Counted from the first letter of the stretch, positions 26,965-39,444 are shown. The stretch is DNA of 64,000 bases from Planctomycetota bacterium (GCA_009691855.1 SIAI01000005.1:83437-147436), one strand, 5' to 3'. Program-made: numbers and translations. The notes: generated by a model from the letters alone, not told the origin.

Positions 26965-28437
26965 TCAGCCGCCGAGCAGGCCCAGGAACAGCGCGGGGAA
27001 GAGGCCCATCGCCAGCACGAACGCGGCGCACACCGCGCCGACCACGCTCGCACTCAGGCGATTCGTGCGCGGCGGTTCGTGCCCCTCGAGCGCGGGCTGC
27101 ATGTACAGGGTCACGATCACGCGCAGGTAGTAGGCCAGAGCCACGGTCGAGAGCAACGCGCCGAGCACCGCCACGAGCAGCATGTCCTGGCGCACCAGCA
27201 CCGCGAACACGAACCACTTGCCCAGGAACCCGGCGGTCGCCGGGATGCCGCCCAGCGAGAGCAGGAACAGCGCCAAGAGCGCCGCGATGACCGGCCGCGT
27301 GCGGCTCAATCCGCGCAAGGAATCGAGCTGGGTGAAGCGCGCGCCGTCGGACTCGAGCAGCGCGATCAGCCCGAAGGCGCCCATGGCTGTGAACAGGTAG
27401 CCGCCGAGGTAGAAGAACGCGGCTTGCAGCGCGCCGTGTCGATCCGGCGCGCCCATCCCGGCCGCCACGAGGAGGAGCAGCGTGCCCGCGTGCGCCACGC
27501 TCGAATAGGCGAGCATGCGCTTCAGGTCCTTCTGCACCAGCGCGCCCAGGTTGCCGAGCGCCATCGTCACGAGCGCGAGGACGGCCACGAGGCTCCGTCC
27601 GCCGAGCGGCAGGAGCGGCGTGAGCTGCACGATCAGGAAGCCGAAGGCCGCCGCCTTCGTGCCGGTCGCCATCAGTGCCGTGACCGGCGTTGGGCTGCCC
27701 TGGTACACGTCCGGCGCCCACAGGTGGAAGGGGAACACCGAGACCTTGAAGAACAGGCTCGCGGCGATCAGCGCCAGGCCCGCCAGGGCCAGCGGCGTGC
27801 CGAGCTCGGCCCCGGCGAGCTCACCCAGCGACAGCGTGCCGGTGGCCGCGTACAAGAGCGCCGCGCCGTACAGGAACAGCGCGCTGGAGAACGAGCCCAG
27901 CAGGAAGTACTTGATCCCGGCCTCGACGCTCTCGGCGCGCATGCGGCGGAAGGCGCACAGCGCGTACAGCGGCAGCGACAGGAGCTCGAGGCCCACGAAG
28001 AACACCACGAGATCGCGCGCGCCGACCATCAGCATCATCCCGACCGGCGTGGTCAAGAGCAGCGCGTCGTGCTCGGGCTTGAACGGGCGGTTTTCGCGGT
28101 AGTAGCCGTTGCTGACCAGCCAGGCGAGCAGCGCCGCGATCAGGAAGATCAGTCCGAACAAGGCCGTCGAGCGGTCGGCGACGAAGGTCCCGTCGAACAC
28201 CAGGCCGGGCGGGGGAGAGCCGAGCAGCACGCGCAGTTCGGCCGCGACGCCCGCGCCGATCGCGCCCACGAAGACCAGCGCGCGCGCCGGCTTGAGGGCC
28301 TCGACCACGTCGCACACGAGGTGCAGCACCACGCCCACGGCCAACGCCAGGAGCGGTGCGAGCGCCATGCGCGCCTCGGGCGTGGACAGGCTCTGGAACA
28401 ACTCCGCGCTGGCCTGAGTGCTCACCTGCGTGCTCAT
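26965..28437 (-). CDS. nuoN: NADH-quinone oxidoreductase subunit N
   Basis: A 490-residue, about 14-helix antiporter-like membrane subunit of complex I, the last gene of the nuo operon. The conserved segment ESVEAGIKYFLLGSFSSALFLYG carries the loop Lys/Glu residues typical of NuoN. It ends with LYMQPALEG. The ATG at 28437 overlaps the nuoM stop (ATGA) and was chosen because the frame upstream has no family similarity. It is convergent with the M32 peptidase gene. Confidence 0.94.
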   Translation of the reverse strand: MSTQVSTQASAELFQSLSTPEARMALAPLLALAVGVVLHLVCDVVEALKPARALVFVGAIGAGVAAELRVLLGSPPPGLVFDGTFVADRSTALFGLIFLIAALLAWLVSNGYYRENRPFKPEHDALLLTTPVGMMLMVGARDLVVFFVGLELLSLPLYALCAFRRMRAESVEAGIKYFLLGSFSSALFLYGAALLYAATGTLSLGELAGAELGTPLALAGLALIAASLFFKVSVFPFHLWAPDVYQGSPTPVTALMATGTKAAAFGFLIVQLTPLLPLGGRSLVAVLALVTMALGNLGALVQKDLKRMLAYSSVAHAGTLLLLVAAGMGAPDRHGALQAAFFYLGGYLFTAMGAFGLIALLESDGARFTQLDSLRGLSRTRPVIAALLALFLLSLGGIPATAGFLGKWFVFAVLVRQDMLLVAVLGALLSTVALAYYLRVIVTLYMQPALEGHEPPRTNRLSASVVGAVCAAFVLAMGLFPALFLGLLGG

Positions 28438-29959
28438 CGGATCTCCTCGGCGGGCGCGGCCGCCGAGGCGGACGCGAGGCGCGCGCCCTCGACACGCTCG
28501 ATCACGCGCTCCAGAGCCGGAGCGCACTTCGACAGCAAGGCGTTGGGCTGCACGCCGATCCAGATCACCAGCGCCACCAGCGGCAGCATCAGGCCGATCT
28601 CGCGCGCGCCCAGATCCACCAGGTGCTCGTTCTCCGGGTTCGTGATCGGCCCGAACAAGACGCGCCGCGTGGCCATCAACAGGTACACCGCGCCGAAGAT
28701 CACGCCGGTGACGCTGAGCGCGGCCCACAGCGGCGAGACCTGGAACGTGCCGGCCAGGATCAGGTACTCGCCCACGAAGCCGTTCAGGCCCGGCAGGCCG
28801 GCGCTCGACAGCACCGTGAACACGAAGAACAGCGCGAAGACCGGCATGACCTTGGCGATGCCGCCGTAGCGCGCGAGGTCACGCGTGTGCGTGCGCTCGT
28901 AGACCATGCCCACCAGCAAGAAGAGCAGGCCCGTCGAGAGCCCGTGGTTGATCATCTGCAGCAGCGCGCCGCGCATGGCCGGCCCGGTGAGCGCGAACAG
29001 GCCGAGCACCACGAAGCCAAGGTGGCTGACCGAGGAGCAGGCGATCAGGCGCTTCAGGTCCTGCTGCGCCAGGGCGAGGAGCGCCCCGTAGACGATGCCG
29101 ATCGCGCCCAGCGCCAGGAACAGCGGCGCGGCGTCGATGGCCACGCCCGGGAAGAGCTGGATGCCGAAGCGCAACAGACCGTAGGTGCCCATCTTCAGCA
29201 GCACGCCGGCCAAGAGCACCGAGCCCGAGGTGGGCGCCTCGGTGTGCGCGTCGGCGAGCCAGGTGTGGAACGGCAAGAGCGGCACCTTGATCGCGAAGGC
29301 CAGCGCGAAGGCGCCGAAGATCCAGGTCTGCGTGAGCGGATCGAGGCGCTGCGCCACCAGCGTGAACAGCTCCGGCAGGCTCGCGCTGCCGCAGTTCCAC
29401 AGCAGCGCGAGGACGCCGACCAGCATCACCAAGGAACCCGCGACGGTATACAGGAAGAACTTGATCGTGGCGTAGATGCGCCGCTCGCCGCCCCAGATGC
29501 CGACCAGGAAGTACAGCGGCACCAGGCTGACCTCCCAGAAGAAGTAGAACAGCACCACGTCGAGCGCCACGAACACACCCAGCATGCCGGTCTCCATCAC
29601 CAGCAGCCACACCAGGAACTCCTTCACGCGCTCGTGCACGTGGCCGTAGGCGCTGAGCACGACCAGCGGCATGAGCACGACCGTCAGCGCCACCAGCAAC
29701 AGCGAGATGCCGTCGAGGCCGACGTGGAACGCGATCGGGATCGGTGCGTCGTAGCCGTCGAGGCTGAACCAGGGCTGGGTGAACTCGTGCTGGAAGCCCA
29801 GCTTGGCCGGGTCGAAGTCGAGGTAGAGCGCGATGCCCAGCCCCGCCGTGACCACGGTCACGGCCAGGGCCACCAGGCGCAGCAACGACTCGCTCTGCTT
29901 CGGCAGAAACGCGATCAGGAGCGCGCCGGCGAGCGGCAGGAAGGTCAGCAGCGCGAGCA

Positions 29960-29960
<1 letters not shown>
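28434..29960 (-). CDS. nuoM: NADH-quinone oxidoreductase subunit M
   Basis: A 508-residue antiporter-like membrane subunit of complex I. Key regions are YFFWEVSLVPLYFLVGIWGG, with the conserved Glu of TM5, KFFLYTVAGSLVML, KVPLLPFHTWLADAHTEAPTSGSVLLAG, with the broken-helix Lys/His motif, and LIACSSVSHLGFVVLG. All are diagnostic for NuoM. The ATG at 29960 overlaps the nuoL stop by 1 bp and its own stop overlaps nuoN. It lies in canonical order. Confidence 0.95.
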
Positions 29961-31927
<1,967 letters not shown>

Positions 31928-31932
31928 CGCGA

Positions 31933-32261
31933 TCAGCCTTTCAACTCGGCCACGCCGTCGAGCGCCACGGTCTGCTTCAGGCGGTAGAGCGCGATCACCA
32001 GCGCCAGGCCCACCGCGGCCTCGGCCGCGGCCACCAGGATCACGAAGATTGCGAAGATCGGGCCCGCGCTGGGCTGGTGCGTCGCGGCCAGCGCGTCCTG
32101 CGACCAGTGCCGGCTCGCCGCCAGGAAGGAGAGGTTGGCGGCGTTGAGCATGAGCTCGATCGAGGCCAGCACGATGATCACGTTCTTGCGCACCAGGAAG
32201 CCCAGCACGCCGAGCGCGAACAGCACGGCCGCCAAAGCCAGCACATGGTCGGTGGGCACGT

Positions 32262-32265
<4 letters not shown>
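31933..32265 (-). CDS. nuoK: NADH-quinone oxidoreductase subunit K
   Basis: A 110-residue subunit with three membrane helices. The conserved acidic residues are in VLASIELMLNAANL (Glu of helix 2) and VAAAEAAVGLALVIALYR (Glu of helix 3), both part of the proton path in complex I. The length is normal. The ATG at 32265 overlaps the nuoJ stop by 4 bp. Confidence 0.95.
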
Positions 32266-32824
<559 letters not shown>

Positions 32825-32852
<28 letters not shown>

Positions 32853-33349
32853 CGGTCGTTGGCTCCGTAGAAGTAATCGATGCGCGGCTGCAGCGCGGCG
32901 CGCGGGCGTTTGAGCTTCTCGATGTCGTAGATCAGCGCGGCGCGCGAGAAGTCGGCGAGCTCCAGCTCGTCGGACATGAAGATCGCGTCCTTGGGGCAGG
33001 CCTCCTCGCAGAAGCCGCACAGGATGCAGCGCAGCATGTCGATCTCGAAGCGCTTGGGCTCGCGCTCGATGCAGCGCTCGGTCTCGGCGCCGTCGATCGT
33101 GATCGCGTAGGCCGGGCAGGCGATCTCGCACAGGCCGCACGAGACGCAGGCCAGGTGCTGGTTGTCGTCCAGCAGCACCAGGCGCGGTTGGCCGCGCGTG
33201 ACCGCGGTCGTGACCAGGCGCTCCTCGGGGTACTGGCGCGTGACCTTCTTCTTGAAGATCGCGCGGAAGGTGATCGACAGCGCGCGGAAGACCTCGGGCA
33301 GGTACAGCCGTTCGGCCAGGGACAGTTCCTTGCGCTTGACGATGACCAT
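32825..33349 (-). CDS. nuoI: NADH-quinone oxidoreductase subunit I
   Basis: A 174-residue ferredoxin-like subunit. Two 4Fe-4S motifs are plain: CVSCGLCEIACP (cluster N6a or N6b) and CILCGFCEEACP, each with the fourth Cys-Pro. These carry electrons through the peripheral arm to NuoB. The C-terminus is PRIDYFYGANDRW-like. It lies 7 bp after nuoH. The ATG at 33349 puts the usual KRKELSLAERLYLPEV segment at the N-terminus. Confidence 0.95.
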
Positions 33350-33356
33350 TGGGCTC

Positions 33357-34361
33357 TCAGAAGAACGAAACCACCAGGCCGGTGAGGAACACGTTGGCCA
33401 AGGACAGCGGCAGCATCACCTTCCAGCCCAGACGCATGAGCTGGTCGAAGCGGAAGCGCGGCAGGGTCCAGCGCACCCACAAGAACAGGAACAGGAACAC
33501 GCTCGTCTTGGCCAGGAACGCGAACAGCTGCACGAACCAGGGCGCGCCGTGCCAGAAGGGCACCTCGGGCCCACCCAGGAAGAGCGTGGCCGTCATCGAG
33601 GCCATGACGATCATGGCCACGTACTCGCCCAGGAAGAACAGCGCGAACTTCATCGACGAGTACTCGGTGTGGAAGCCGCCCACCAGCTCGGGCTCGCACT
33701 CGGCGAAGTCGAAGGGGTGGCGGTTCGTCTCGGCGAAGGTCGCGATCACGAACAGTCCGAAGGCCAGCGGCTGGCGCCACAGGTTCCAGTCCTGGATCCC
33801 GCCCGCCTGCGCGGCCACGATCGCGCGCAGATCCAGGCTGCCCGACAGGACCACGATCGAGAGGATGGCCAGGATCAGCGAGAGCTCGTAGCTGACCATC
33901 TGCGCCGAGGCGCGTAGCCCGCCCAGCAAGGAGTACTTCGAGTTCGAGCTCCAGCCGCCCAGGATCACGCCGTACACGCCCAGACCGCTGACCGCGACCA
34001 CGTACAGGGCCGAGATCGGGATGTCGGCGATCGACAGCGTGGTGTGCACGCCGAACAGCGTGATCTCGCCCGCGAAGGGGATCACGGCGATGGCCATCAT
34101 CGCCGGCGCGGCGGCCAGCACGGGCGCCAGGCGGAACAGGAACTTGTTGGCGCCGTCGGGGATCAGTTCTTCCTTGAAGATGAACTTGATGCCGTCGGCC
34201 AGCGGCTGCAGCGTGCCGAAGGGGCCCACACGATTGGGGCCGATGCGCCACTGGATCCAGGCCGAGACCTTGCGCTCGGCCAGCGTCATGCCGGCCGCGA
34301 GCGTGATCACGCCGCCGTAGATCAGCAGCACCTTGAGGATCGTCACCAGGAGCGGGCTCAT
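33357..34361 (-). CDS. nuoH: NADH-quinone oxidoreductase subunit H
   Basis: A 334-residue membrane subunit with eight helices that joins the arms and lines the quinone site. It shows AERKVSAWIQWRIGPNRVGPFG and LQPLADGIKFIFKEE near the N-terminus, FAETNRHPFDFAECEPELVGGFHTEYSSMKFALFFLGEY (a long conserved loop, residues about 206-244) and WVRWTLPRFRFDQLM. The ATG at 34361 overlaps the nuoG stop (ATGA). Confidence 0.96.
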   Translation of the reverse strand: MSPLLVTILKVLLIYGGVITLAAGMTLAERKVSAWIQWRIGPNRVGPFGTLQPLADGIKFIFKEELIPDGANKFLFRLAPVLAAAPAMMAIAVIPFAGEITLFGVHTTLSIADIPISALYVVAVSGLGVYGVILGGWSSNSKYSLLGGLRASAQMVSYELSLILAILSIVVLSGSLDLRAIVAAQAGGIQDWNLWRQPLAFGLFVIATFAETNRHPFDFAECEPELVGGFHTEYSSMKFALFFLGEYVAMIVMASMTATLFLGGPEVPFWHGAPWFVQLFAFLAKTSVFLFLFLWVRWTLPRFRFDQLMRLGWKVMLPLSLANVFLTGLVVSFF

Positions 34362-35794
34362 CGCGCCAGCGCTCCTCGAGTGCGGCGCACGAGCTCGTCC
34401 AGCGTGCGCGTCAGCGGGGCGACACCCGCAGGCGCCGAGCGCGCGATGCCGAGCGTGCCCGCGTGCCCGTCGAGGTTGAGCCAGGTGCCGGTGCGCTCGC
34501 TCGCATCCGGGACGCCGATCTCGATGCACGCGGCCGGCGCGTCGAGCGGGTGCGTGTCGAGCACCACCAGCCGCAGCGTGCTCGGCAGCGTGGCCAGCGC
34601 CGCGGCGCCGAGCAGCTCAACCGCGCGCTCGCCCACCAGCAGGGCCAGCGGTGCCGCGCGCAGCCGCTCGAGGGCCTCGGCGGGGGCGAGGGGCGCGAAG
34701 CCCAGCGCGCCGAGGCCGCGGCGGTTCGGGCACGGGTCGCCGGTGTGCAGCAGGTCGTCCTTGAGCGTGTTCGGCGCCGGCGACAGGAAGTGGTTTGCAC
34801 CACCCAGCACGCGCAGGCGCTCGCCCTCTTCCTGGGTGAGCCAGGGCGAGGCCACGACCAGCGGCGCGCCGTGCATGCGCACGAGATCCGCGATCTCGTC
34901 CAGCGCGTCGGCGGGATCGATCGCCTCGAGCCCGGTCCGGCCGCGCAGCAGCGCGCCCGCCAGGCGGCCGGGCGCGTTGAAGCGCTCGAACGAGAAGCGC
35001 CCGTGGTCGCACATCCAGAACTGGTTCACGGCCGGGTTCGGGCGCGGGCGCAGGCGCTTCACCTCTTGGCGGCGTAGCACCTCGACCGTGATCGAGCAGC
35101 CGCGCGAGCACTCGCCGCAGGTCGAGGGCGCCTTGGTCAGGTTCCACACGCGCGCCTGGAAGCGGAAGGACTGCAGCGTCAGCGCGCCGACGGGGCAGAT
35201 GTCGGCCACGTTGCCCTGATAATTGCCCTCCAGCGGGCGGTCGGCGAAGGTCGAGATCACCGAGCGCGAGCCCAGGCCCGCCACGGTGAGCTGGGGCTTC
35301 TTGGTGACCTCCTCGAAGAAGCGCACGCAGCGGCTGCACAGGATGCAGCGCTCCTGGTCGAGCACGATCACGTCGCCCAGCGACTTGCGCTTCTCCAGCT
35401 TGCGCCGCGGCTCGACCGAGCGCCCCTCGCCTTGGCCCTCGGCGAAGGAGTAGTCCTGCAGGTCGCACTCGCCGGCCTTGTCGCAGATCGGGCAGTCGAG
35501 CGGGTGGTTCTTGAGCAGGAACTCCAGACATTGGCGGCGCGCCTCGTGGGCTTTCGGCGCCTCGGTGTTGACCACCATGCCCTCGACGACCGGCGTGCGG
35601 CAGGCGACCACCACGCGCGCCGGCGTCTCGCCCTGCTTGACCTCGACCTGGCAGATGCGGCACGAGCCCACCGGGGACAATCCGGGGTGGTAGCAGTACA
35701 TCGGCACCGCCGAGGCATGCTCGTGGCAGGCGGCGATCAGCGGCTGCTTGGGGTCGGCTTCGACCTCGCGGCCGTTGAGGATGATCTTGGTCAC
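34358..35794 (-). CDS. nuoG: NADH-quinone oxidoreductase subunit G (short form)
   Basis: A 478-residue iron-sulfur subunit of the peripheral arm. The 2Fe-2S motif CYHPGLSPVGSCRICQVEV...CRTPV, the His-Cys3 4Fe-4S motif HPLDCPICDKAGECDLQ, the CILCSRCVRF...CPVGAL motif and a further CGECSRGCS motif are all present. The molybdopterin-like C-terminal region is much shorter than in the 780-910-residue enterobacterial form and lacks obvious similarity, as in other short NuoG proteins. The GTG at 35794 overlaps the nuoF stop (GTGA) and starts directly in the TKIILNGREVEA ferredoxin strand. Confidence 0.93.
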   Translation of the reverse strand: MTKIILNGREVEADPKQPLIAACHEHASAVPMYCYHPGLSPVGSCRICQVEVKQGETPARVVVACRTPVVEGMVVNTEAPKAHEARRQCLEFLLKNHPLDCPICDKAGECDLQDYSFAEGQGEGRSVEPRRKLEKRKSLGDVIVLDQERCILCSRCVRFFEEVTKKPQLTVAGLGSRSVISTFADRPLEGNYQGNVADICPVGALTLQSFRFQARVWNLTKAPSTCGECSRGCSITVEVLRRQEVKRLRPRPNPAVNQFWMCDHGRFSFERFNAPGRLAGALLRGRTGLEAIDPADALDEIADLVRMHGAPLVVASPWLTQEEGERLRVLGGANHFLSPAPNTLKDDLLHTGDPCPNRRGLGALGFAPLAPAEALERLRAAPLALLVGERAVELLGAAALATLPSTLRLVVLDTHPLDAPAACIEIGVPDASERTGTWLNLDGHAGTLGIARSAPAGVAPLTRTLDELVRRTRGALAR

Positions 35795-37125
35795 GCGTGG
35801 GCTTCCTCGAGTTCGGCTGCCTCGTGCGCGGAGCCGAGCGGGCAGCGGCCGAGGCGCACGTGCTCCTCCAGCTCGGCGCGGAAGTTCTTCACGATCGCGT
35901 GCGTGGGGATCGCGGCTGCGTCGGCCAGCGCGCAGATCGTCTTGGCGGGCGCCATGCCATTGGCCAGCGAGCTCAGGAGCTCGATGTCCTCCATGCGTCC
36001 CTGGCCGCGTTCGAGGCGCGCGAAGATCTGCGCCAGCCACTGCGTGCCCTCGCGGCACTGGCTGCACTGGCCGCAGCTCTCGTGGTCGTAGAAGCGCGAG
36101 ATCACCTGCATCGCGCGCACGGTACAGGCCGTCTCGTCGAGCATGATCATCGCGCCCGTGCCCAGCATCGAGCCCGCCTCGCGGATCGAGTCGTGGTCCA
36201 TGGCCACGTCGATCTTGGCGCCCGGCAGCAGGCCAGTGGAGGAACCGCCGGGGATCCAGGCCTTGAGCGTGCGGCCCTTCCACACGCCACCCGCGCACTC
36301 TTCGAGCACGCTGCGCGCCGAGATGCCGAGCGGCAGCTCGTACACGCCCGGGCGCTCGACGTGGCCGGAGATGCCGATGAGGATGTTGCCGGGGCTCTTG
36401 GGCGTGCCCAGCGACTTGAACCACTCGGCGCCGCGCGTGATCACGAACGGCACGTTGCAGAGCGTCTCGACGTTGTTGACCGTGGTGGGGGACTTCCACA
36501 GCCCGGAGCCGGCCGGGAACGGAGGCTTCGGCCGCGGGTGGCCGCGCTTGCCTTCCAGGCTCTCCATCAGCCCGGTCTCCTCGCCGCAGATGTAGGCGCC
36601 GGCGCCCTTGTGCATCCAGATGTCGCACGCGAAGTCGGTGCCGAGGATTTTCTGCCCGATCAGTCCTGCCGCGCGCGCCTCCTGCACGGCTGCGGCGACG
36701 CGCTCGTAGGACAGGCGGTATTCGCCGCGCACGTAGACGTAGGCCGTCTTCACGCGCATCGCGTAGCAGGCCACCAAGATCCCCTCGATCAAGCCGTGAG
36801 GATCCTTCTCCATCAGCACGCGGTCCTTGCACGTGCCGGGCTCGGACTCGTCGGCGTTCACCGCCAGGTAGCGCGGGCGCGCGTCCTTGGCGACGTCGGG
36901 CATGAAGCTCCACTTCAGGCCGGTCGAGAAGCCCGCGCCGCCGCGGCCGCGCAACCCGGAGTCCTTGACCAGCTGGATCACCTGCGCGGGCGTGAAGCCG
37001 CCGGTGAGCACCTTCTCCAGCGCCTGGTAGCCGCCGTTCGCCTTGTAGACGCTCAGCGTGTGCGAGTCCGGCAGATCGATGCGCGACAAGAGGTAGACCT
37101 CGCGCTTGAGGGGCGTCGCGCTCAT
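35791..37125 (-). CDS. nuoF: NADH-quinone oxidoreductase subunit F
   Basis: A 444-residue flavoprotein that binds NADH and FMN. It shows the NADH site GLRGRGGAGFSTGLKW, the FMN site AVNADESEPGTCKDR, AYICGEETGLMESLEG and the 4Fe-4S (N3) motif ESCGQCSQCREGTQW, with the fourth Cys near KTICALADAA. The ATG at 37125 overlaps the nuoE stop by 4 bp. Length is normal. Confidence 0.96.
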   Translation of the reverse strand: MSATPLKREVYLLSRIDLPDSHTLSVYKANGGYQALEKVLTGGFTPAQVIQLVKDSGLRGRGGAGFSTGLKWSFMPDVAKDARPRYLAVNADESEPGTCKDRVLMEKDPHGLIEGILVACYAMRVKTAYVYVRGEYRLSYERVAAAVQEARAAGLIGQKILGTDFACDIWMHKGAGAYICGEETGLMESLEGKRGHPRPKPPFPAGSGLWKSPTTVNNVETLCNVPFVITRGAEWFKSLGTPKSPGNILIGISGHVERPGVYELPLGISARSVLEECAGGVWKGRTLKAWIPGGSSTGLLPGAKIDVAMDHDSIREAGSMLGTGAMIMLDETACTVRAMQVISRFYDHESCGQCSQCREGTQWLAQIFARLERGQGRMEDIELLSSLANGMAPAKTICALADAAAIPTHAIVKNFRAELEEHVRLGRCPLGSAHEAAELEEAHA

Positions 37126-37604
37126 CGCACGCTCCCCAGGACGCGCGCGACGTCCGCCGTGGCGAGGTTCTCGTGGAACACGCCGTCGAGCACCAGCATC
37201 GGCGCGGCGGTGCAGGCGCCCTGGCACTCGACGCGCATGACGCTGAAGCGCCCGTCGCTCGAGGGCTGGCCCGGCTTCGCGCCGGTGACGCGGCAGGCTT
37301 CGCGCAGCACGTCCTCGGCGCCGCGCAGCTCGCAGGCGATGTTGTGGCACACCGCCACCATGTGCTTGCCGACCGGGCGCAGCTGGAACATCGGATAGAA
37401 GGAGGCCACGCCGAAGACCTCCACCGGCTCGAGGCCGAAGAACTCGGCCAGAGCCTCGAGCGTGTCGGGCGTGAGCCAGCCGCCCAGCTCCTCCTGACAG
37501 CGGTGCAGGGCCGGGATCAGCGCCGCCTGGCGCTCGGGATAGTGCGTGAGGAGTTCGCTGAACTCGGCGCGCAGCCGCTCGGGCAGTTGGGGTCGCTCGG
37601 ACAT
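37122..37604 (-). CDS. nuoE: NADH-quinone oxidoreductase subunit E
   Basis: A 160-residue thioredoxin-fold 2Fe-2S subunit. The four cysteines are in VCHNIACELRG and ECQGACTAAPM, the family pattern for cluster N1a. The N-terminus YPERQAALIPALHRCQEELGGWL and FGVASFYPMFQ are also typical. It lies 26 bp after nuoD, the largest natural gap of the distal operon. AGGA precedes the ATG, and a TAGAAC sequence 8 nt before it resembles the leaderless -10 boxes seen elsewhere, though no -35 was seen. Confidence 0.94.
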   Translation of the reverse strand: MSERPQLPERLRAEFSELLTHYPERQAALIPALHRCQEELGGWLTPDTLEALAEFFGLEPVEVFGVASFYPMFQLRPVGKHMVAVCHNIACELRGAEDVLREACRVTGAKPGQPSSDGRFSVMRVECQGACTAAPMLVLDGVFHENLATADVARVLGSVR

Positions 37605-37630
37605 CGTCCTGGGTTCTAGGGAGGCGGCGC

Positions 37631-38923
37631 TCAGCGATCGACTTCGCCCATCACGAAGTCCAGGCTGCCGATCAGGGCCACCATGTCGGACAGGAGTCGA
37701 CCCTCCGCCAGCGGCGGGATCGCTTGCACGTTCATCAGGCCGGGCGCGCGGATGTGGCAGCGCAGGGGCTTGCTGCTGCCGTCGGAGACGACGTAGAAAC
37801 CCAGCTCGCCCTTGGACGATTCGATCGCGTGGTAGGCCTCGCCCGCCGGCAGGCGCAGGTCGGTGACGATCTTGAACTGGAAGATCAGCTCTTCCATCGA
37901 GGTGTGCACCTTGTCCTTGGGCGGCAGGACGTAGCGCCGGTCCTCGGCCAGGAACTCGCCGCCGTGCGAGCTCGAGAGGCGCTCCAGGGCCTGCGTGGCG
38001 ATGCGCGCCGACTGGCGCATCTCCTCGATGCGCACCAGGTAGCGGTCGTAGCAGTCGCCGAGGGTGCCGATCGGGATCTCGAAGTCGTACTGCTCGTAGC
38101 CGCAGTACGGCTGCGCCTTGCGCAGGTCGAATTCGACGCCCGAACCGCGCAGGTTGGGGCCGGTCAGCGACCAGGCCAGGGCCTGCTCCTTGGAGAGCAC
38201 GCCCACGTTGCGGTTGCGGTCGAACCAGATGCGGTTGCCCGACAGCAGCGCCTCGAAGCCGTCGATCTCGGCCGGCATGCGCGCCAGGAAGTCGCGCACC
38301 AGCGCCTCGACTCCCGGGTCGACGTCGGCGAACACCCCGCCGATGCGCACGTAGGTGTTGTTCATCCGGTGCCCGGTGTAGGCATCCAGGATGGTGTAGA
38401 TGTCCTCGCGCACCTTGAAGGTGTTGAAGAACATCGTCACCGCGCCCTGATCGATGGCGCTCGTGCCCAGGTAGATCAGATGCGCGGCGATGCGTGAGAG
38501 CTCCATCAAGAGCACGCGGATGACCTGCCCGCGCTCGGGCACCTGGATGCCCGCCAGCTGCTCCAGCGCCAGCGCGTAGCCGACGTTGTTCATCAGCGGC
38601 TGCACGTAGTCGAGGCGGTCGGTGTGCGGGAAGAACTTGGCCCAGCCCAGCGACTCGCAGGTCTTCTCCTTGCCGCGGTGCAGGTAGCCGACCTCGGGCT
38701 CGATCTTCAGCATCGTCTCGCCGTCGAGTTCGAGCTTCAGGCGCAGCACGCCGTGCGTGGCCGGGTGCTGCGGGCCCATGTTGAGCTGCATGTGCTCGCC
38801 GTGCAGCGGATCGTCGGCGTCGCGCGGCGCGCGCGCCACGGACGGATCCAGCGGCCCAGGCGGCGTCTGGCCGAGCCCCGCGCCGCCGCGCGCGTACTCG
38901 AAGGTCTGCGTGCTGCCGCTCAC
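37631..38923 (-). CDS. nuoD: NADH-quinone oxidoreductase subunit D
   Basis: A 430-residue 49-kDa-type subunit that forms the quinone pocket with NuoB. It contains LNMGPQHPATHGVLRL, with the conserved His, EPEVGYLHRGKEKTCE, PHTDRLDYVQPLMNN, and ends with SLDFVMGEVDR. The first 40 residues are variable. I used the GTG at 38923, which overlaps the nuoC stop as GTGA. Separate nuoC and nuoD genes (not the fused form of enterobacteria) are the rule in most phyla. Confidence 0.94.
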   Translation of the reverse strand: MSGSTQTFEYARGGAGLGQTPPGPLDPSVARAPRDADDPLHGEHMQLNMGPQHPATHGVLRLKLELDGETMLKIEPEVGYLHRGKEKTCESLGWAKFFPHTDRLDYVQPLMNNVGYALALEQLAGIQVPERGQVIRVLLMELSRIAAHLIYLGTSAIDQGAVTMFFNTFKVREDIYTILDAYTGHRMNNTYVRIGGVFADVDPGVEALVRDFLARMPAEIDGFEALLSGNRIWFDRNRNVGVLSKEQALAWSLTGPNLRGSGVEFDLRKAQPYCGYEQYDFEIPIGTLGDCYDRYLVRIEEMRQSARIATQALERLSSSHGGEFLAEDRRYVLPPKDKVHTSMEELIFQFKIVTDLRLPAGEAYHAIESSKGELGFYVVSDGSSKPLRCHIRAPGLMNVQAIPPLAEGRLLSDMVALIGSLDFVMGEVDR

Positions 38924-39441
38924 CGCGCCGCCTCCGGATGCCAGTCCTTGCGCCGCTCGCGATCCCACTCGCGATACAGCCGATCGGGTTCGATGCCCTG
39001 GTGCGGGAAGTCCTTGCGCAGCGGGTGGTGGCCGTAGCCCTCCGGCATCAGCAGGCGCTTCAGGCCGACGTGGCCGGCGAAGACGATCCCGAACATGTCG
39101 TAGCACTCGCGCTCCATGTAGGCCGCGCCGCACCACAGGTCGGTGCAGGTGGGCACGCTCTCGCCCTCGGCTACCGGCGTGTGCAGGCGCAGGCGGTCGT
39201 TGTGCGTCAGCGAGAACAGCTGGTGCACGAGTTCGAAGCGCGGCACGCGCGGCAAGTGGTCCACGGCCGTCACGAAGGTGGCCGCTTCGAAGCCGGCGCG
39301 CGCATGCAGCGCACGCAGCGCGTCCTTCAGCACCGGCAAGGCCAGCGCCAGGGCCGGCCGCGCATCGCGCGGCGTCAGCCAGCGATGCTCGATACCCGTC
39401 AGGGCCGCCTGCACGCGCGCGATCGTCGCTTCCGCTGCCAT
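38920..39441 (-). CDS. nuoC: NADH-quinone oxidoreductase subunit C
   Basis: A 173-residue 30-kDa-type subunit. The C-terminal signature YMERECYDMFGIVFAGHVGLKRLLMPEGYGHHPLRKDF (two adjacent motifs, about residues 108-145) is complete. The N-terminal half is variable, with FVTAVDHL in the place of the usual 'ltavD' strand. The ATG at 39441 lies 3 bp from the left end of a MITE-like palindrome that separates it from nuoB; without the element the start would be 2 nt after the nuoB stop, and no good Shine-Dalgarno remains within the element-side sequence. Confidence 0.93.
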   Translation of the reverse strand: MAAEATIARVQAALTGIEHRWLTPRDARPALALALPVLKDALRALHARAGFEAATFVTAVDHLPRVPRFELVHQLFSLTHNDRLRLHTPVAEGESVPTCTDLWCGAAYMERECYDMFGIVFAGHVGLKRLLMPEGYGHHPLRKDFPHQGIEPDRLYREWDRERRKDWHPEAAR

Positions 39442-39444
39442 GCT

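Noticed and set aside
37613..37618. TAGAAC 8 nt before nuoE as an internal promoter
   Set aside because: There is no -35-like hexamer at 16-19 bp and a normal AGGA Shine-Dalgarno is present, so it was only mentioned in the gene entry.
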